64,000 nt of DNA from Diphasiastrum complanatum (GCA_029204225.1 CM055097.1:69366572-69430571); one strand, 5' to 3'. Shown: positions 46,988 to 58,311, numbered from the stretch's first letter. The notes: a model not told the origin generated them from the letters alone. Program-made: numbers and translations.

Positions 46988-48686
46988 ATGGCTACGACAA
47001 TCCAGACCAGAGTAGCAATCCGTCTCGATGGCGCAAATTACAAAATTTGGAAATTCAAAATCAAAACACTCCTGAAGGGCGAAGGCATCTGGTTGGTGAT
47101 CGAGCTCTCAGAGGTGCAGCCTCCAGAGGGAGACCCGAGGAGAGCTGAATGGATCAGAAAGGATGAGCGCGCAATGACGATCATCGTTTCGTCCATAAAT
47201 GAAGATCTACTCATGTAGATTGAAGACTGCGAAAGCAGCTATGCAGCATGGGAAAGATTAAAGCAGAAGTATGAAGTGAGGACTGCAGCTTCAGTCATGC
47301 ACCTTCACAATCAGCTGCAATTAATACGGTGGGATGACAACCAGTTGGATCAGAACGATCTTCGCTCAACTCGTTGCATCAGGACAGGAGCACCAGGTCC
47401 CAGCACCACAACATCTGATGTACTTCATGAAATCTCTACCGACGTCCTATCAGCCATTGAGAATGCTCATACTGAGTCTACCAGATATGACATTTGACAA
47501 AGCAGTCAGTCTTGTTGCTGATGAGAGATTGATGAGAGACGAAGGAGAGAGAAGCAGTGATCAAGAAAAGGCTCTCTTCACAAAAGGAAAGAAGAAGAAC
47601 AAAAACAAACCAAGATTTGAGAAGATGAAATTCTCAAATCAACAATCTTCTTCCTGCAATCACTGCCACAAACCAGGCCATACAGCCAACAAATACTGGT
47701 TCAATCCAGCAATACCTTGCATGCACTACAAGAAGAAAGGGCATTCTACATACGACTGCAGATTCAACCCAAAAAGAAAAAACAAAGCTGAAAAGACAAA
47801 CGTTGCAGAATCATCTAAAGATGCAGAAAGAGGTGACGAAACTTTCACAATACTCGACGAAGCTTCGACAAGCTACTCCGAACATTACTATGATGTGGTC
47901 ATCGATTCAGGAGCAACATCTCACATAACCTGCAACAAGAAAATCTTGATCAACTTTCGCGAACTCGAAAACGATAGAGTGGTAATTCTAGGCGATGGAG
48001 GCAGATACGATGTCAAGGGCATCGGCTCTCTACAGCTACAAACACTGTCAGGCCAAGCAGAGCTGGCAGGAGCACTCTATGTGCCCTCACTCAGAAAAGA
48101 TCTACTATCTGTCTCCAAGATGGCAGATCTAGGCATTCGAGTTTTGTTCGACGACAACACTTGCCATATGATCGAGAAGACGACAAACAAGTTGCTGACG
48201 GTCGGGTGCAGAGAAGGAAACCTCTACCTGGCCAAAATAATCAGCAACTCTGATACCATATTAAATGCTTCAGAAAACGAAGATCAGCTTTGGCATAGGA
48301 GATCGTATCATCTGGACATGCGGAGCCTGTACGACATGAGCACAAAGGACATTGTTACAGGTCTCAAAATATCAAGGCCCAAGGCTGAGTTCTGTGAAGC
48401 TTGTCAGAAAGGCAAGCAACATCGGAGTCCATTTACATACGAAGGAAGAAGATCCAAGGAAGTTCTTGAGCTTGTCCACTCTGATGTGTGTGGACCAATG
48501 AAAACAGATTCGCTCTCAGATTTGAAATATTTTCTAACGTTCATAGATGATTATAGTCGAATGACCATGATCTACTACTTGAAGAGGAAATCTGAAGTAT
48601 TTAATTCTTTCAAGAAGTTCGTGGCATTCGTAGAGTGACACACCTCAAAAAGGATACAGATCCTTAGATCTGACAATGGAGGTGAC
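46988..48686 (+). pseudogene. Copia G gag-protease-integrase, truncated
   Basis: Gag starts MATTIQTRVAIRLDGANYKI (46988) and has a stop at about 47216, then a frame change near 47335 into a long open segment to 48638. That segment has zinc knuckles (CNHCHKPGHTANKYW with the last Cys lost, CMHYKKKGHSTYDC with the second Cys lost), protease VIDSGATSHIT at about 47900, WHRRSYHLDM, CEACQKGKQHRSP, and integrase HSDVCGPM and FLTFIDDYSRMTMIYYLKRK. A stop precedes ILRSDNGGD at about 48660, where the element is cut by minus-strand gypsy sequence. It is not functional. Confidence 0.9.
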
Positions 48687-49708
48687 TAGCAGCTGATTTT
48701 CTACTTTTTCTGAGACTGGTGCCTTATTAGGATCATAGAATATGGGGGGGAGAAAATTGTCCCACTTGGTTTCAATCCCCATTAAATGCTCTAAGTCCCG
48801 GCCGTAAGTGGCTGCCGCGCGGACTGTTGGATCAAGACAATTGAAATTCTTATTTTCATATAGGGTGAGAGCCCTTCGGGCATCTACATCCATATCCCAA
48901 CTCGTAATTGTTGTGGACTTGTCACATAGGCCCTGATGGCTGTAGGGTCTTGTTCAAAGAGCTGCTGATGCCACTCTGGTTGTGGTTGGAGGGCGGGTAG
49001 TGCTTACAGCTTGTTGCCTTTTATTGTCTATGCCGAAAATTATATCTGTCAGCCCCCTCTTGATGACTCGTGGAGATACTTGGCTAGAAATTCGTTGATT
49101 TTCTCCTCCACGAACTTTGGGCATCTGAAGGCCCGGCTGGCAGATATGGTGTGCGAGCTCTTGATGAGGAGGCTTTTCCTTCCTCGTGGCTATGGCTAGA
49201 ACCGGCATCTATGCCTTAGTCCCGTGTTTCAGCATCCGTATCAACTGGTCCTTGGTCTTGGCCTTCGGACCCTTGATCTTGACCTATAACCCCTGCTGCT
49301 TGCTAGCCTTGGTCTTGGCTAGTGCTTGCCTATGCAGCATCAAAAACAGGTGGCGGTGGAATCACCACAAGGGTTGATTGGGTCTTCTTCTCCATGTACT
49401 GCTGGCAAGCCTTGAGGGCTTGTTTGGCCTGGGCAAGCTCGTGAGTTGCGCTTGTCCGGTACTTGTTGAACTCCGCTTGGTAGCTGTTCAACATTTGGCT
49501 ATATGCTTGCACCTGATGCCTGAAGAGACTCATCTTTGCTTGAGAGAGCAGCCTTGAGTCTGGTGTGGGTTGAGCAAGCTAGGCTAGTTTTTTTTCTTTG
49601 TAATGCTTTTACTTCCGCCCCCAGGCGCGTATTCTCTGCTTCATAAATTTGTAGTTGCACCTGGAGGGGAGCAAGTCGTTGGGATGCTTCGGACTGAAGC
49701 TCCAGCAC
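48687..49708 (-). other. Minus-strand gag-region ORFs of gypsy element L
   Basis: Three minus-strand open pieces in different frames lie between the gypsy primer site (49954-49971) and the break into copia G. They are 49499-49708 (LELQSEASQRLAPLQVQLQI ... NTRLGAEVKALQRKK, a clear coiled coil), 49330-49533 (YSQMLNSYQAEFNKYRTSAT, also helical) and 48645-48893, whose end runs into copia G. Position suggests a gypsy Gag-type or additional ORF, but no capsid or zinc knuckle is seen. I do not recognise the family. Confidence 0.4.
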
Positions 49709-49953
49709 CTTCGTGGAGGCATCTGTTAGCGCTTATGCAGATTGGTGTGTTTTTTGGATTTTCTCAGGTTTTGGTTTGGATGTCAAGCCCTTAGAGGCTG
49801 TTCAGGGCCTCCTCTACCCACTCACACCTCCTCCGCTAGCTGTGAACAGTCCAAACATAGAAAACTAACTCTAAACACCCAAAAATCTACCTAAAACTAC
49901 TCCGAAAAGCAAGAAATAGCTAAAATGCAGCTATACTAGTTAGTGATAACCTA

Positions 49954-49971
49954 TCCCCGGCAACGGCGCCA
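49954..49971 (-). other. Gypsy element L primer-binding site
   Basis: The reverse complement reads TGGCGCCGTTGCCGGGGA, the standard primer site of many plant gypsy elements. It fixes the orientation of element L as minus, with its 5' LTR to the right. Confidence 0.93.
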
Positions 49972-49972
49972 C

Positions 49973-50480
49973 TGTAGGGATGAATATCTCGCGTAGTATA
50001 GCCCTCCCGCTTGTCAACAAGGGTTAGATCATTGGATAGGCACCTAACTATGCATAGATGCTACTTCTAGATAGTTCTCTACTTTCTCCCTTAACTCTAC
50101 TCACCACTAACACTATCCATCGTTAACTCAACTCCACTACACTAGCATTCATCATGGTTGAGGGTGAAAGAGAAGAGAAGAAGAGAGGGGAAGAGGGTGA
50201 GAGAGAGTGAGAGCGATGAGATGGAGGTTAGCATTTGAGGATGCTTGCGCTCCCAAAATGGTAGAATCTTCTCCTCTCAATTAAGCATGAAATTAGAGTA
50301 CAAATGGTGCCTTTTTATAAATGGGAAAGGCCCTTGCCCCAAAATCCTATTGGCTAATATTTACATTGATTCTATCCATTCATCTTGGACCCAACTTGAT
50401 CCAAGGGTCCACAAAAATTACATTGGAAATCACAAGATTCATGTGAGTCCCAAATTAGACCCAACTCTAAAAAAATAAAC
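49973..50480 (-). repeat. Gypsy element L 5' LTR (outer boundary uncertain)
   Basis: Begins (plus-strand left edge) TGTAGGGATGAATATCTCG two bases from the primer site. It extends to where copia sequence resumes at about 50485; the exact outer end and target duplication could not be fixed. Confidence 0.6.
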
Positions 50481-50484
50481 TCTA

Positions 50485-50815
50485 AAATGATATCAAATTT
50501 TAATGTGCTTACTCCTAGAGTGAAATCTAGGGTTGGCCGATAAGGCAATAGCACTCTGATTATCACATAATATAATTGTTGGGTTGTACTGATACAAACT
50601 AATGTCTGACAGTAAATTTCTCAACCAAAATGCTTCTTTAATAGATTGAGACTGTTTACCAACTAGACAGTCTTGACATACAGGTAACTCGACTTTATTG
50701 CTATGATAGTCTAGATCAAGAATAATAAAATGTTTAGACATTTGTTTTACAGCAGCATGATTCAAGTGACCAAGTCTATAATGCCAAAATAAACTTTATA
50801 TTTGCATGAATAGAA
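50485..50815 (-). pseudogene. Copia family A copy 3, internally deleted
   Basis: Minus-strand reading gives gag-pre-integrase (LGHLNHAAVKQM, LPVCQDCLVGKQSQSIK) joined directly to the RNase H tail (EAFWLRNLLSDISLYQYNPT, CDNQSAIALSANPRFHSRSK). The whole integrase core and RT are deleted. The residues are closest to copies 1 and 2 of family A in this window. Confidence 0.88.
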
Positions 50816-50840
50816 GTACTGATCGCTTGTCTTTTTTTGT

Positions 50841-51255
50841 TTACAAATGAAATCCTGCCATATTGAGAGTCTCAACCTCTTCATTTGTTAGTTGGGTGTT
50901 AGTGGCTATGGGCCAAGTATCTGGAGTCATTCCAAGTATTGTTTGAATGCTCTGATAGAGATTCCATGTGTGTTGAACATTGTTGCTACAAAAATACCTG
51001 AATTTTTCTTTTTTCCATGTGTTGTACACGTTGCACTACACGATTAACAAACTTAGACTGAGGTGTTGCATTCGCTCTGCAAGACACCCGATCAACAAGA
51101 TCTTGCAAAGTTGGTCCACGTCTTATGTGTCTTCCCTCGTTGAATGAAACTTGTTTGGTTGTTTGCGAAATGGCATTTGCAAGATCTGTCACAGCAACAT
51201 CATAATGAGAAATCTGTTTTCTTTGTTCTTCTCTAGCTAACCAACTACCATGCAC
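50841..51255 (-). other. Unrecognised broken minus-strand ORF
   Basis: Two overlapping minus-strand frames (50986-51255 and 50841-51029) read as one protein with a frameshift near 51010. The first has HIRRGPTLQDLVDRVSCRAN and the second LTNEEVETLNMAGFHL. Composition is protein-like and I recognise no family. It lies between a copia relic and a LINE relic, so it could be a gene fragment carried by an element or a decayed host exon. Confidence 0.3.
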
Positions 51256-51467
51256 TATGTTACATCCATGTCCAGTATGTGGGATTCAGAATCATTCTTG
51301 ACATGGATAGTTGGTACTCTAGTGTATATGGTTATTAGTTACGCCACGTCATTCCGGACTCGGCCGATTATGTAATTAATAATCTTATGAGGGCCCAAGC
51401 ATATAATTGGACTTATGGAGCGCTTGCATGGTGTTTGACTGGTATTATGCAAGAACAAGAGATCAAT

Positions 51468-51519
51468 TGTGTTTGATAGAATTGGAGGGATCCTGTGTTT
51501 GATAGAATTGGAGGGATCC
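51468..51519. repeat. 26-bp perfect tandem duplication
   Basis: The 26-bp unit starting TGTGTTTGATAGAATTGG occurs twice in immediate succession (51468-51493, 51494-51519). Confidence 0.95.
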
Positions 51520-51594
51520 TAGAATTCTTCGGCTCTCCCTTTCTGTTCGAGCATATTACAAGGGTAGTGGCATCGCATGTCTGTCCAAAATTGA

Positions 51595-52265
51595 TCAAAG
51601 AGTTAGAATGCTGACAAAAATGCAAAATTTCAAGGAGGAGAAGTGAGGTTGAGGGGGATGTAGTTCGATGATGCAGGCCAAGTCATCAACAAAAAGTTGG
51701 AGGACAAGGGGAATATTGCGAAAAATGTAAGGAAAAAAAGATGGTAAGGAATTAAGCTCATGTAGATGAAAAATTAGTGTTTTGGTAGCAATAACAAATA
51801 GGTAGGGTGAGAGAGGGCAACCTTGTCTGATACCACAAGTAATTGGAAGAGAGAGAGAGAGAGAGGACTCCTTGGAAAAGGATAGTAGATGAAATAGAAG
51901 AGAAAAGAGCACGGATGAGATTGATTAAGTAGGTAGGAAGACCAAAAGCATAACAACATACGAGGAGATAATTCCAGCTAATACGATCAAAAGCCTTATC
52001 AAAGTCAATTTTAGTGATCAAAGCAAGGTAATTGTACCAGAGAGATGAATTAATATTAGACCAAACATTAAGAATATTGTCGAAGAGGGACCTGCCTTCA
52101 ATGAACCCTAATTGGCATCTAGAATGGTGAGAAGTAAGGAGGGGAGCAATTCTTTTAGCAATATCTTTTGCCAAAATTTTGTAAGAGGTGTTGAGCATAG
52201 TAAGGGCCTGTAGTTAGAGATCAAAGAGGGTGAATCAATCCTAGGAACAAGTTTGAGGAGCCCCC
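51595..52265 (-). pseudogene. LINE (non-LTR) reverse transcriptase fragment
   Basis: The minus strand reads SPSLISNYRPL, NTSYKILAKDIAKRIAPLL, RCQLGFIEGRSLFDNIL, LALITKIDFDKAFDRISWNY and LPTYLINLIRALFSS, then in another frame ITCGIRQGCPLSPYLF and LFVDDLAC. This is an L1-type RT with the catalytic FVDD, in which the F/YADD of most relatives is replaced. Frame breaks at about 52200 and 51840 and missing endonuclease and tail make it a relic. The AG-rich run at 51847-51864 sits at the second break. Confidence 0.9.
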
Positions 52266-52380
52266 GGGAGAAGGAGGAAGAGAAAGAGCCAAAGAGCCAG
52301 ACAAGAGAGCTGAATTAAGGGCTAGTAGGATAGAAGGACCAACCATATCCCAGTGCGCTAGAAAAAAATTCAGCCAAATA

Positions 52381-52560
52381 AAAGCAGAAGAGGAGTCTCT
52401 GATAGGCGAAGGCAGACGTGCAAAGGCAAGATCAGTTGAACTCAGACAAACGTGCAAAGGCAAGATCAGTTGAACGTAGGTAGGCTCAGTTGAACGCAGG
52501 CAGGCGGAGGTAGGTGCGCAGGTAGCCAGACGGAGGTAGAGGTAGGGGCGCACAGGCAGC
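52381..52560. repeat. Short imperfect tandem repeats
   Basis: The phrase cgtgcaaaggcaagatcagt recurs at about 52416 and 52449, followed by variants of gttgaacgcaggcaggcgga. Local, degenerate and non-coding. Confidence 0.7.
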
Positions 52561-52599
52561 TCTGAAAGGTGCGCAGGCAGATGGAAAATGGATTAGCCA

Positions 52600-53145
52600 G
52601 GCACCTGATGGCCGTTGAAAATGAGCTGATGCCTCTCGTGTTCTGAAAACACCTGAAAAAGCTCGGTCGAATGCTCAGTTGGGTGCTATTTCAAACTCGG
52701 AAATTGGCTGCCTCAAAAACATTAGAAGCCATGAAAAAAATCATTAATGCCTTCAACATAAGGATGATTGAAGTACGCTTTTCAACTACGCCTCCTCCCA
52801 ATGAGATTGCTCCCCCTTGCTGAGTGTGCGGCTACAAGCAAAGATAGCGGCTAGGTACAACAAACCCTCCATGAGTAACAAGCCAAAAATCCTTGATGAG
52901 CTCTCTTTGTTCAATAAAAATCCTTTATGAGCCCTCCCTTCTCAAAAAACAAGCAAGGAAGGATGCGTGAAAAGAAGAAAGCAAGAGGCATGAGGATTGC
53001 TTTAGCCACAAGCAAAAAACACAGTAAGCAACAAAAATACAGCAACAAGCAAGAAAAGAAAAACAACAAGCAAAAAGCGCCAAGCAAAAAATAGCTTGAA
53101 AAACAAGAAGAGTAGCTAGAAAGTATTGAAAGCGACCAAAAAGAG
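52600..53145. other. A-rich sequence, probably leader of a minus-strand gypsy element
   Basis: No gene. The stretch 52980-53140 is made of degenerate aacaagcaaaaa repeats. It lies just downstream, in minus orientation, of a gypsy-type primer site. Confidence 0.4.
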
Positions 53146-53159
53146 CGGCAACGGTGCCA
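53146..53159 (-). other. Second gypsy-type primer-binding site, minus strand
   Basis: The reverse complement reads TGGCACCGTTGCCG, a variant of the gypsy primer site. A TGTTAGC at 53161 may be the inner LTR edge, so an LTR would extend to the right of it. No partner LTR was found. Confidence 0.55.
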
Positions 53160-53949
53160 ATGTTAGCTCTTCAGCATCCACACTGGTTATGGCTTCAACT
53201 AGATCGAGTTATGGCTTCTCCCAACTAACCCTCAGGGCTCGTTTCTCTACTTAGGAACTGACTCAAATGATGGCTTAACGTAACTCAAATGACGGCTTAA
53301 CCTAAAACCCAACTTCACAAAGGCTTAACCTACTTGTGAAAAGCCCAACGATAAAATAAAACTAATTAACTTGGTTCATAGAAATTATAATACATAGTGT
53401 AACAATTATAAATCGTCACAAAAAGAGAACTCTCAATGAAAGAAGATAAAGCTCTATTATGCATCTGCTTGAGCAGTACTAGCAGCCGTTGCCACCAAAG
53501 AATTAGGAAGGGTAGGCTCTCCATGGTTCACTTCAGAAATGACAAACAGGTTCCTGACGTTTAACAATATGTGCTCAAAGATAAATATTTATTGTGCTAT
53601 TTTTTGTAGTTGAGCTCCAGCTGTAGTGAACGAAACATTCGTTTGCCTCGTAGCGGCTCTTCCCATACTTCCATCAGTAGATGTTTCATACATGCTTGCA
53701 TGTATAGGACTTATTGTAGTCTTTTCAGGCTTGCATTTGCCCTCAGCCTTGTGTGTTTCATCCATATATCAGCCATTTTTGGACATTTTTTATATTTTTT
53801 AAGTGATTTTTCCGGCTATTTTCTTTTCAACTCCAGCGATTTTTTCAAGGTTTTCTTATTGTTTTCCAGATTTTAGAGGTGGTTGTCACCAGTATTTCAG
53901 CCGTTTATAGCCAGTAATTTCCGCAGTTTCCAGCTCCACAGGTCCAATC

Positions 53950-54450
53950 TGTGCGAGTCATCTTTCACCATGTGCAAGTACGCCAGTTCACCCTGTCTGT
54001 GCGAGTAAGTAAGTTCCCGTGTACGAGTCGTGTACGAGTCATTTTTTTGGGCAAGTCATCTTCTTGTGCAAGTCATTCCCACAAGCTTTAGCTCCACGGG
54101 TATAGGTTTGTGCGAGTCCTATTCTCGTCGGCAAGTCATCTTCTGTACGAGTCATATGCGAGTAGTAACTTACCCTTGCACGAGTCATTTTTTGCACTCT
54201 ACATGCCTCTACGAGTAGTAAATTACTTTTGCACGAGTCATTTTTTTGCGAGTCATCTTTTGTACGAGTCATATGTGGGTAGTAACTTACCCTTGCACGA
54301 GTCATTTTTTTGCACTCTACACGCCTCTTAGTCCGTTTCCGTCCACGAGTCATTTTTTGTGCGAGTCCCTAGCAATTTTCTTGCTCTGTGGTCCTTTTGA
54401 GTTGACTGTGCGAGTCATCTTCTATTTTTCGCAAAGACTCTTGTCAGCTA
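53950..54450. repeat. CGAGTCAT-rich tandem repeat region
   Basis: About ten exact copies and several variants (caagtcat, cgagtcct, cgagtag) of cgagtcat occur here. A longer unit is duplicated with a period of 117 bp: tgtacgagtcatatg at 54144 and again at 54261, followed in both by agtaacttacccttgcacga. ORFs here (for example minus 54039-54353) are products of the repeat. It may lie in the LTR of the element whose primer site is at 53146. Confidence 0.85.
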
Positions 54451-54679
54451 CGAGTCCTATAGGAGGTTTAAAAATAAAAATATAAAATATAATATATAAA
54501 ACACAAAAAGAAGAAAACCTCAACATCGGCAAAATCATACTGCCACATCTAGTTGGAATACGCCATAGGCATATCTAGTAGGATACCGGCCTTAGACATG
54601 ACCTAGATGGAAGCCATAGACTTGTCTCATCCATTCATCGTTTCTCTGGGCTTGTGATCACCCGTTCAGATCAGCATGG

Positions 54680-55996
54680 TAGGACCATCCAATCGCTTGC
54701 CCAAGTTGGAGAAAAGACTTCCAAAGATGGACGCATCGAAGTACGATGGAGAATCAAATCCAACACAATTTCTCCAAGATTTCAACAATGCTTGTAAATT
54801 CTTTGGGGACGAATCTGACTCGAAAATGTATGTTTATTCCCCATGATTTTACAAGGCGATGCAAAAGAGTGGTTTTTAAACCTTGAAGGTCCAAACAACA
54901 CGTCTTGGGAGACCATCACCACAGCACTGATCAAACAGTTCAAACCCTCCAAACTGACGCAGAGTCCTTTGATCCAATTGACGCATATCAAGATGTGAAG
55001 TAAAGAATCTGTGCGCACCTACATCGAGCATTTCAAGCGTCTTAAAGTAGAGTGTGTCGATGATCACGTAACTGAAAATGGTCATCAAGTTGGTATACCC
55101 AAGGCCATTAGGAGAGAATTGAAACCCGCAAATTCATATGAGCGATTAAAAGACGTGATGAATGACGCCGTCCATGAAGAAGATGAAGGGTCTGACGAGG
55201 ACTATGACTTTCACGACAAGAGGGAAAAGGGGCTAGTTAAGCAAGAGACTTCCCGCATGGAAGGATCGTCCTCATCTAGTGAGGTTGATATCCTTCAACA
55301 CCTTGAGGATTGGCAAAAAGCACAACAAGCTCAGATGGAGAAGCTAATCTCAGAATTCCAAAAAGTATTGAAGGATGTCGCTGAAAAAACTTTTCCAGTT
55401 CGTGAGAATGTGTGGTGTCCTATTTGTTCTCAAAGCCACACTACCAATGAGTGCCCGCATGTAAGAACATATTTTCCACAAGCGACATGACCTATGTATC
55501 GCCCTTATAGGCCATCTGGACCTTAGTAGTATGCATCAAATCACAATCCAAATCCATTCGCGCCGAGGATGATACCAACCCAGGCCAACAGGCTCAGTTC
55601 CTCATTAACCCAGACAACCATTTGTAGTCAATCAACCTATGCCACATGTCCAATCTCATACGATTGATACTATCTATGTCGATCCTGCTACCTATTATGT
55701 CAAGGATCCCAATGCCAATATTTATCAAACAGAGGCGAGTTACTCTTATGAAATAGCACAGCCTGGGTACGACCCCAATCAACCTCAGTATCATACACAA
55801 CCTATAGCATATGCTGCACAATCGATGCCAGTGTTATGTGGTTGTTTGTGTGTGCGAGATGACATCCTAGCATTCATTGCCCTGATAAATTACAATATCC
55901 ACCTCTTTGTGAAAATTGTGGCATAGAGCACCATATCAAAGACTGTCCAAAGCGACCCAGCCCTGTAGCTCCTATTAAGTCGATCCAAGTAGAGAC
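54680..55996 (+). pseudogene. Gypsy E Gag
   Basis: Capsid region: LEKRLPKMDASKYDGESNPT and QFLQDFNNACKFFG. After a frameshift near 54835 it continues with LQGDAKEWFLNLEGP, then VRTYIEHFKRLKVECVDDHV from about 55006. A long acidic/coiled segment (55170-55380) leads to zinc-knuckle-like CPICSQSHTTNECPH at about 55417. After stops, a second knuckle-like CENCGIEHHIKDCP lies at about 55906. In the first knuckle the spacing is CX2CX3HX4C, one short of canonical. Insertion of F follows at 55997. Confidence 0.8.
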
Positions 55997-56822
55997 TGTG
56001 CAAAAAGTACAAAAAGGACCAAGAGTGGATCCTAATCTGATCCTCAAGAGGGATTGGTTGTCAGATTACTTGATCTATCAATCTACTTGAGATTAAGATC
56101 AATCTAGATCAATTTTAGACACAAAATCCTAACAAGAACAATCATTAATTGAAAGTAGGTGTACTTTTTGGTTTCACACGTGTGAAACATTGTCTGAGTA
56201 TGGACTCCAACCTAAGAAATCAAGTACACATTGATAGAACCTCAAAACAATCAAAACAAATGTAGACAAATGGAGAGAATCATTCAAAATTGCTTCCAAA
56301 ACCAAGATTGGTGTCTCACAATGATTATGGCCAAATGTGGCTCTATACGTACAATAAGTGAGATCTTGTGGTACTAATCATCCCCCACATGTGTGAAGGT
56401 GCTTTGTCATATGATGATTCATCATGCAAAACTGACACTTGGACAAAACCTTCTATTTTGAGCACTTTTGGTCCATTTTCCTTCTATATGGAGATTTACT
56501 TAATATTTTCTAGAAGTCAAAATTTGCCTACTTCAGCTTATTCCACACATGTGATCTGTCCTCTACACATGTGATATGACACCTAACCAAAGGATGTGGC
56601 TCATGCAATCAATAGATTGATGCCATGTGTCATATGTCTAGAAAACTAGTTTTTGGCCTTTTTAGCCACTAGAACTTGAATTAAATCATATGTACAACCT
56701 ATATGATTATGGTACATGACAAGTACACTGTTTTCACAAGTGGAAACAGGCTCCACACATGTGTAATCATCCTATATACATGATTTTGGGCCTCTACCAA
56801 GCTTATTTTTGCATTTTTCACA
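55997..56822 (-). repeat. Element F 3' LTR
   Basis: Plus-strand edges TGTGCAAAAAGTAC and GCATTTTTCACA. It contains the 18-bp palindrome GTTTCACACGTGTGAAAC (56171-56188) and several CACATGTG motifs (for example near 56386, 56543, 56566, 56757). Confidence 0.95.
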
Positions 56823-56833
56823 CTCCTCAAAAA
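56823..56833 (-). other. Element F polypurine tract
   Basis: The minus strand reads TTTTTGAGGAG directly before the 3' LTR; the GAGGAG end is shared with B and C. Confidence 0.85.
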
Positions 56834-57027
56834 TGTAGCTCGGTAAATCTAGCTTGATGGAAAACATGATGATCTTGAACTTGACTCCATGGGCTGAATT
56901 GGTCTTTGCTGGTTCAAAAGGTGTGAAGATCAGCCAATGAGCTTGATGTTGATATGAAATCACCATATCCATGATAGTGCTTATTTGATGTTGACATCTT
57001 TGATGAGCTTGAGAGCTATGCACCATC

Positions 57028-57594
57028 CTAGCACCTCCAAAATTGATTCCTTCCATTTTTCAGATGCTTGACCTTGAGGTTTGCTCCTTCTTCATGTGCA
57101 TGTTCCTTCATGAGAAAATAAAGATTTCTTCTTGATTTATTAGGATCACGAAGATCTAACATCATGTTACCAAGATCTAGAGAATTAGACTCATCCAAAT
57201 TGGCAAGACTATGCATGCTATAATAACAAAGTGTTTGCATCGTATCTTCATGCTTGTTTATCATGCTAATCTCAGATCCAATGAGGCTAAATACTTCATT
57301 ATGGAGATAAGTGTCTTTAGAAGATGATTCACTTACTCTCATAAAGAGTTTACAACTTGCTTCAATACAAATTTTCAAACTATGAGTGAACAAATCACTT
57401 TTGCTCTTGCATGACTCAAGAGCATACATTTGATGAAATATCCATTTGCTTTCTAGTTGATATAAAAAATATTTCAACCTTTTAAGAACATCATCTATGT
57501 TCTCAAGAGAGACTTCATACTCAACTAGTATGGCTTTACTCCAATTTTGAGATGCAATGATCTCACTAAAGCAAATTGATTTATCAAATGACAT
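57028..57594 (-). CDS. Element F ORF3, unknown, paralogue of ORF2 (188 aa)
   Basis: The minus-strand ORF starts MSFDKSICFSEIIASQNWSK and shares with ORF2 an ordered series of matches: SQ.W.KAILVE near the start, KW and D.F.H in the middle, then C..SI-type ASCKLFMRVSESSSKDTYLH followed by EVFSLIGSEI, then NLDESN and SRRNLYFLMKEHAHEEGANL. No catalytic motif, zinc site, signal peptide or membrane segment is visible. It is the 3'-most ORF, about 200 bp before the polypurine tract. Length and coherence suggest a once-translated protein; its role is unknown. Confidence 0.55.
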   Translation of the reverse strand: MSFDKSICFSEIIASQNWSKAILVEYEVSLENIDDVLKRLKYFLYQLESKWIFHQMYALESCKSKSDLFTHSLKICIEASCKLFMRVSESSSKDTYLHNEVFSLIGSEISMINKHEDTMQTLCYYSMHSLANLDESNSLDLGNMMLDLRDPNKSRRNLYFLMKEHAHEEGANLKVKHLKNGRNQFWRC

Positions 57595-57657
57595 AAGAGA
57601 AGTAAGTATGTGATGTATACCACGTGAGATATGCTCCTCTTTCCCTTGAAATGTGAG

Positions 57658-58284
57658 TCACGTGGACTCAACCATATTTCTTGAGTTTCTTTTTGGAATC
57701 ACAATTTGAGAAGGTCTCTCCTCCTCAATCCTTGGCACATTTAAACCTTGAGATGACACCTTAAGATCCTCTTCATGGTGCTCCTTTTTGATGGAAATCC
57801 GAGACCTCCATGTTTTATAATGATCACAACAAGTATGACCATTCAATATGCACTTCCTATGATTATCAAGATTACTTATGCTATAAACATAAGTCCAAAA
57901 ATCACCACAAGTTGGCATGATTTTTCCAATATTGAAATCAAAAGGTATTTCCATCTCAATAAGGCTAACTACTTGCTTATGGATATAAGTGTCCACTTTG
58001 GATGCTTCACTTATTCTCATAAGAAGTTTGTAACTTGCCTTTAAGATTGAAAACTTACAATTTTCATCTTTATGAATGAACACATCATTCATGATCTTAT
58101 TGAAACCAAAAGATCCTGCATTATGAAGACATTTCCATTTCCTTGACTTCATATCTAATGTAAGTTTACAAGGAAAACATGCTTTGCTATACTTTAAGGC
58201 ATCACACTCAACTAGTATTGCCTTAATCCACCTTTGAGATACAAAAATCTCTTCAAAGCAAAATGGTTCTTCATAAGTTGACAT
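57658..58284 (-). CDS. Element F ORF2, unknown, paralogue of ORF3 (208 aa)
   Basis: Starts MSTYEEPFCFEEIFVSQRWI and continues KAILVECDALKYSKACFP, DVFIHKDENCKFSILKASYK, LLMRISEASKVDTYIHKQVV, SLIEMEI, NLDNHRKCIL and SRISIKKEHHEEDLKV. It aligns collinearly with ORF3, which lies 63 bp downstream, so one is a tandem duplicate of the other. The first 30 residues weakly recall the copia segment before RT (EEPSSFEEACKSKVWRDGMQ, E.DAL), but nothing after that resembles RT. Function unknown. Confidence 0.6.
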   Translation of the reverse strand: MSTYEEPFCFEEIFVSQRWIKAILVECDALKYSKACFPCKLTLDMKSRKWKCLHNAGSFGFNKIMNDVFIHKDENCKFSILKASYKLLMRISEASKVDTYIHKQVVSLIEMEIPFDFNIGKIMPTCGDFWTYVYSISNLDNHRKCILNGHTCCDHYKTWRSRISIKKEHHEEDLKVSSQGLNVPRIEEERPSQIVIPKRNSRNMVEST

Positions 58285-58311
58285 GATAGCATAAATGAAA
58301 CTATTTTGATT

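Noticed and set aside
54039-54353. ORFs of about 70-104 codons on both strands
   Set aside because: They arise from the CGAGTCAT tandem repeats.
53950-54450. CRISPR-like array
   Set aside because: Repeats are short, irregularly spaced and grouped in a 117-bp tandem unit in a plant genome; no spacer structure or cas genes.
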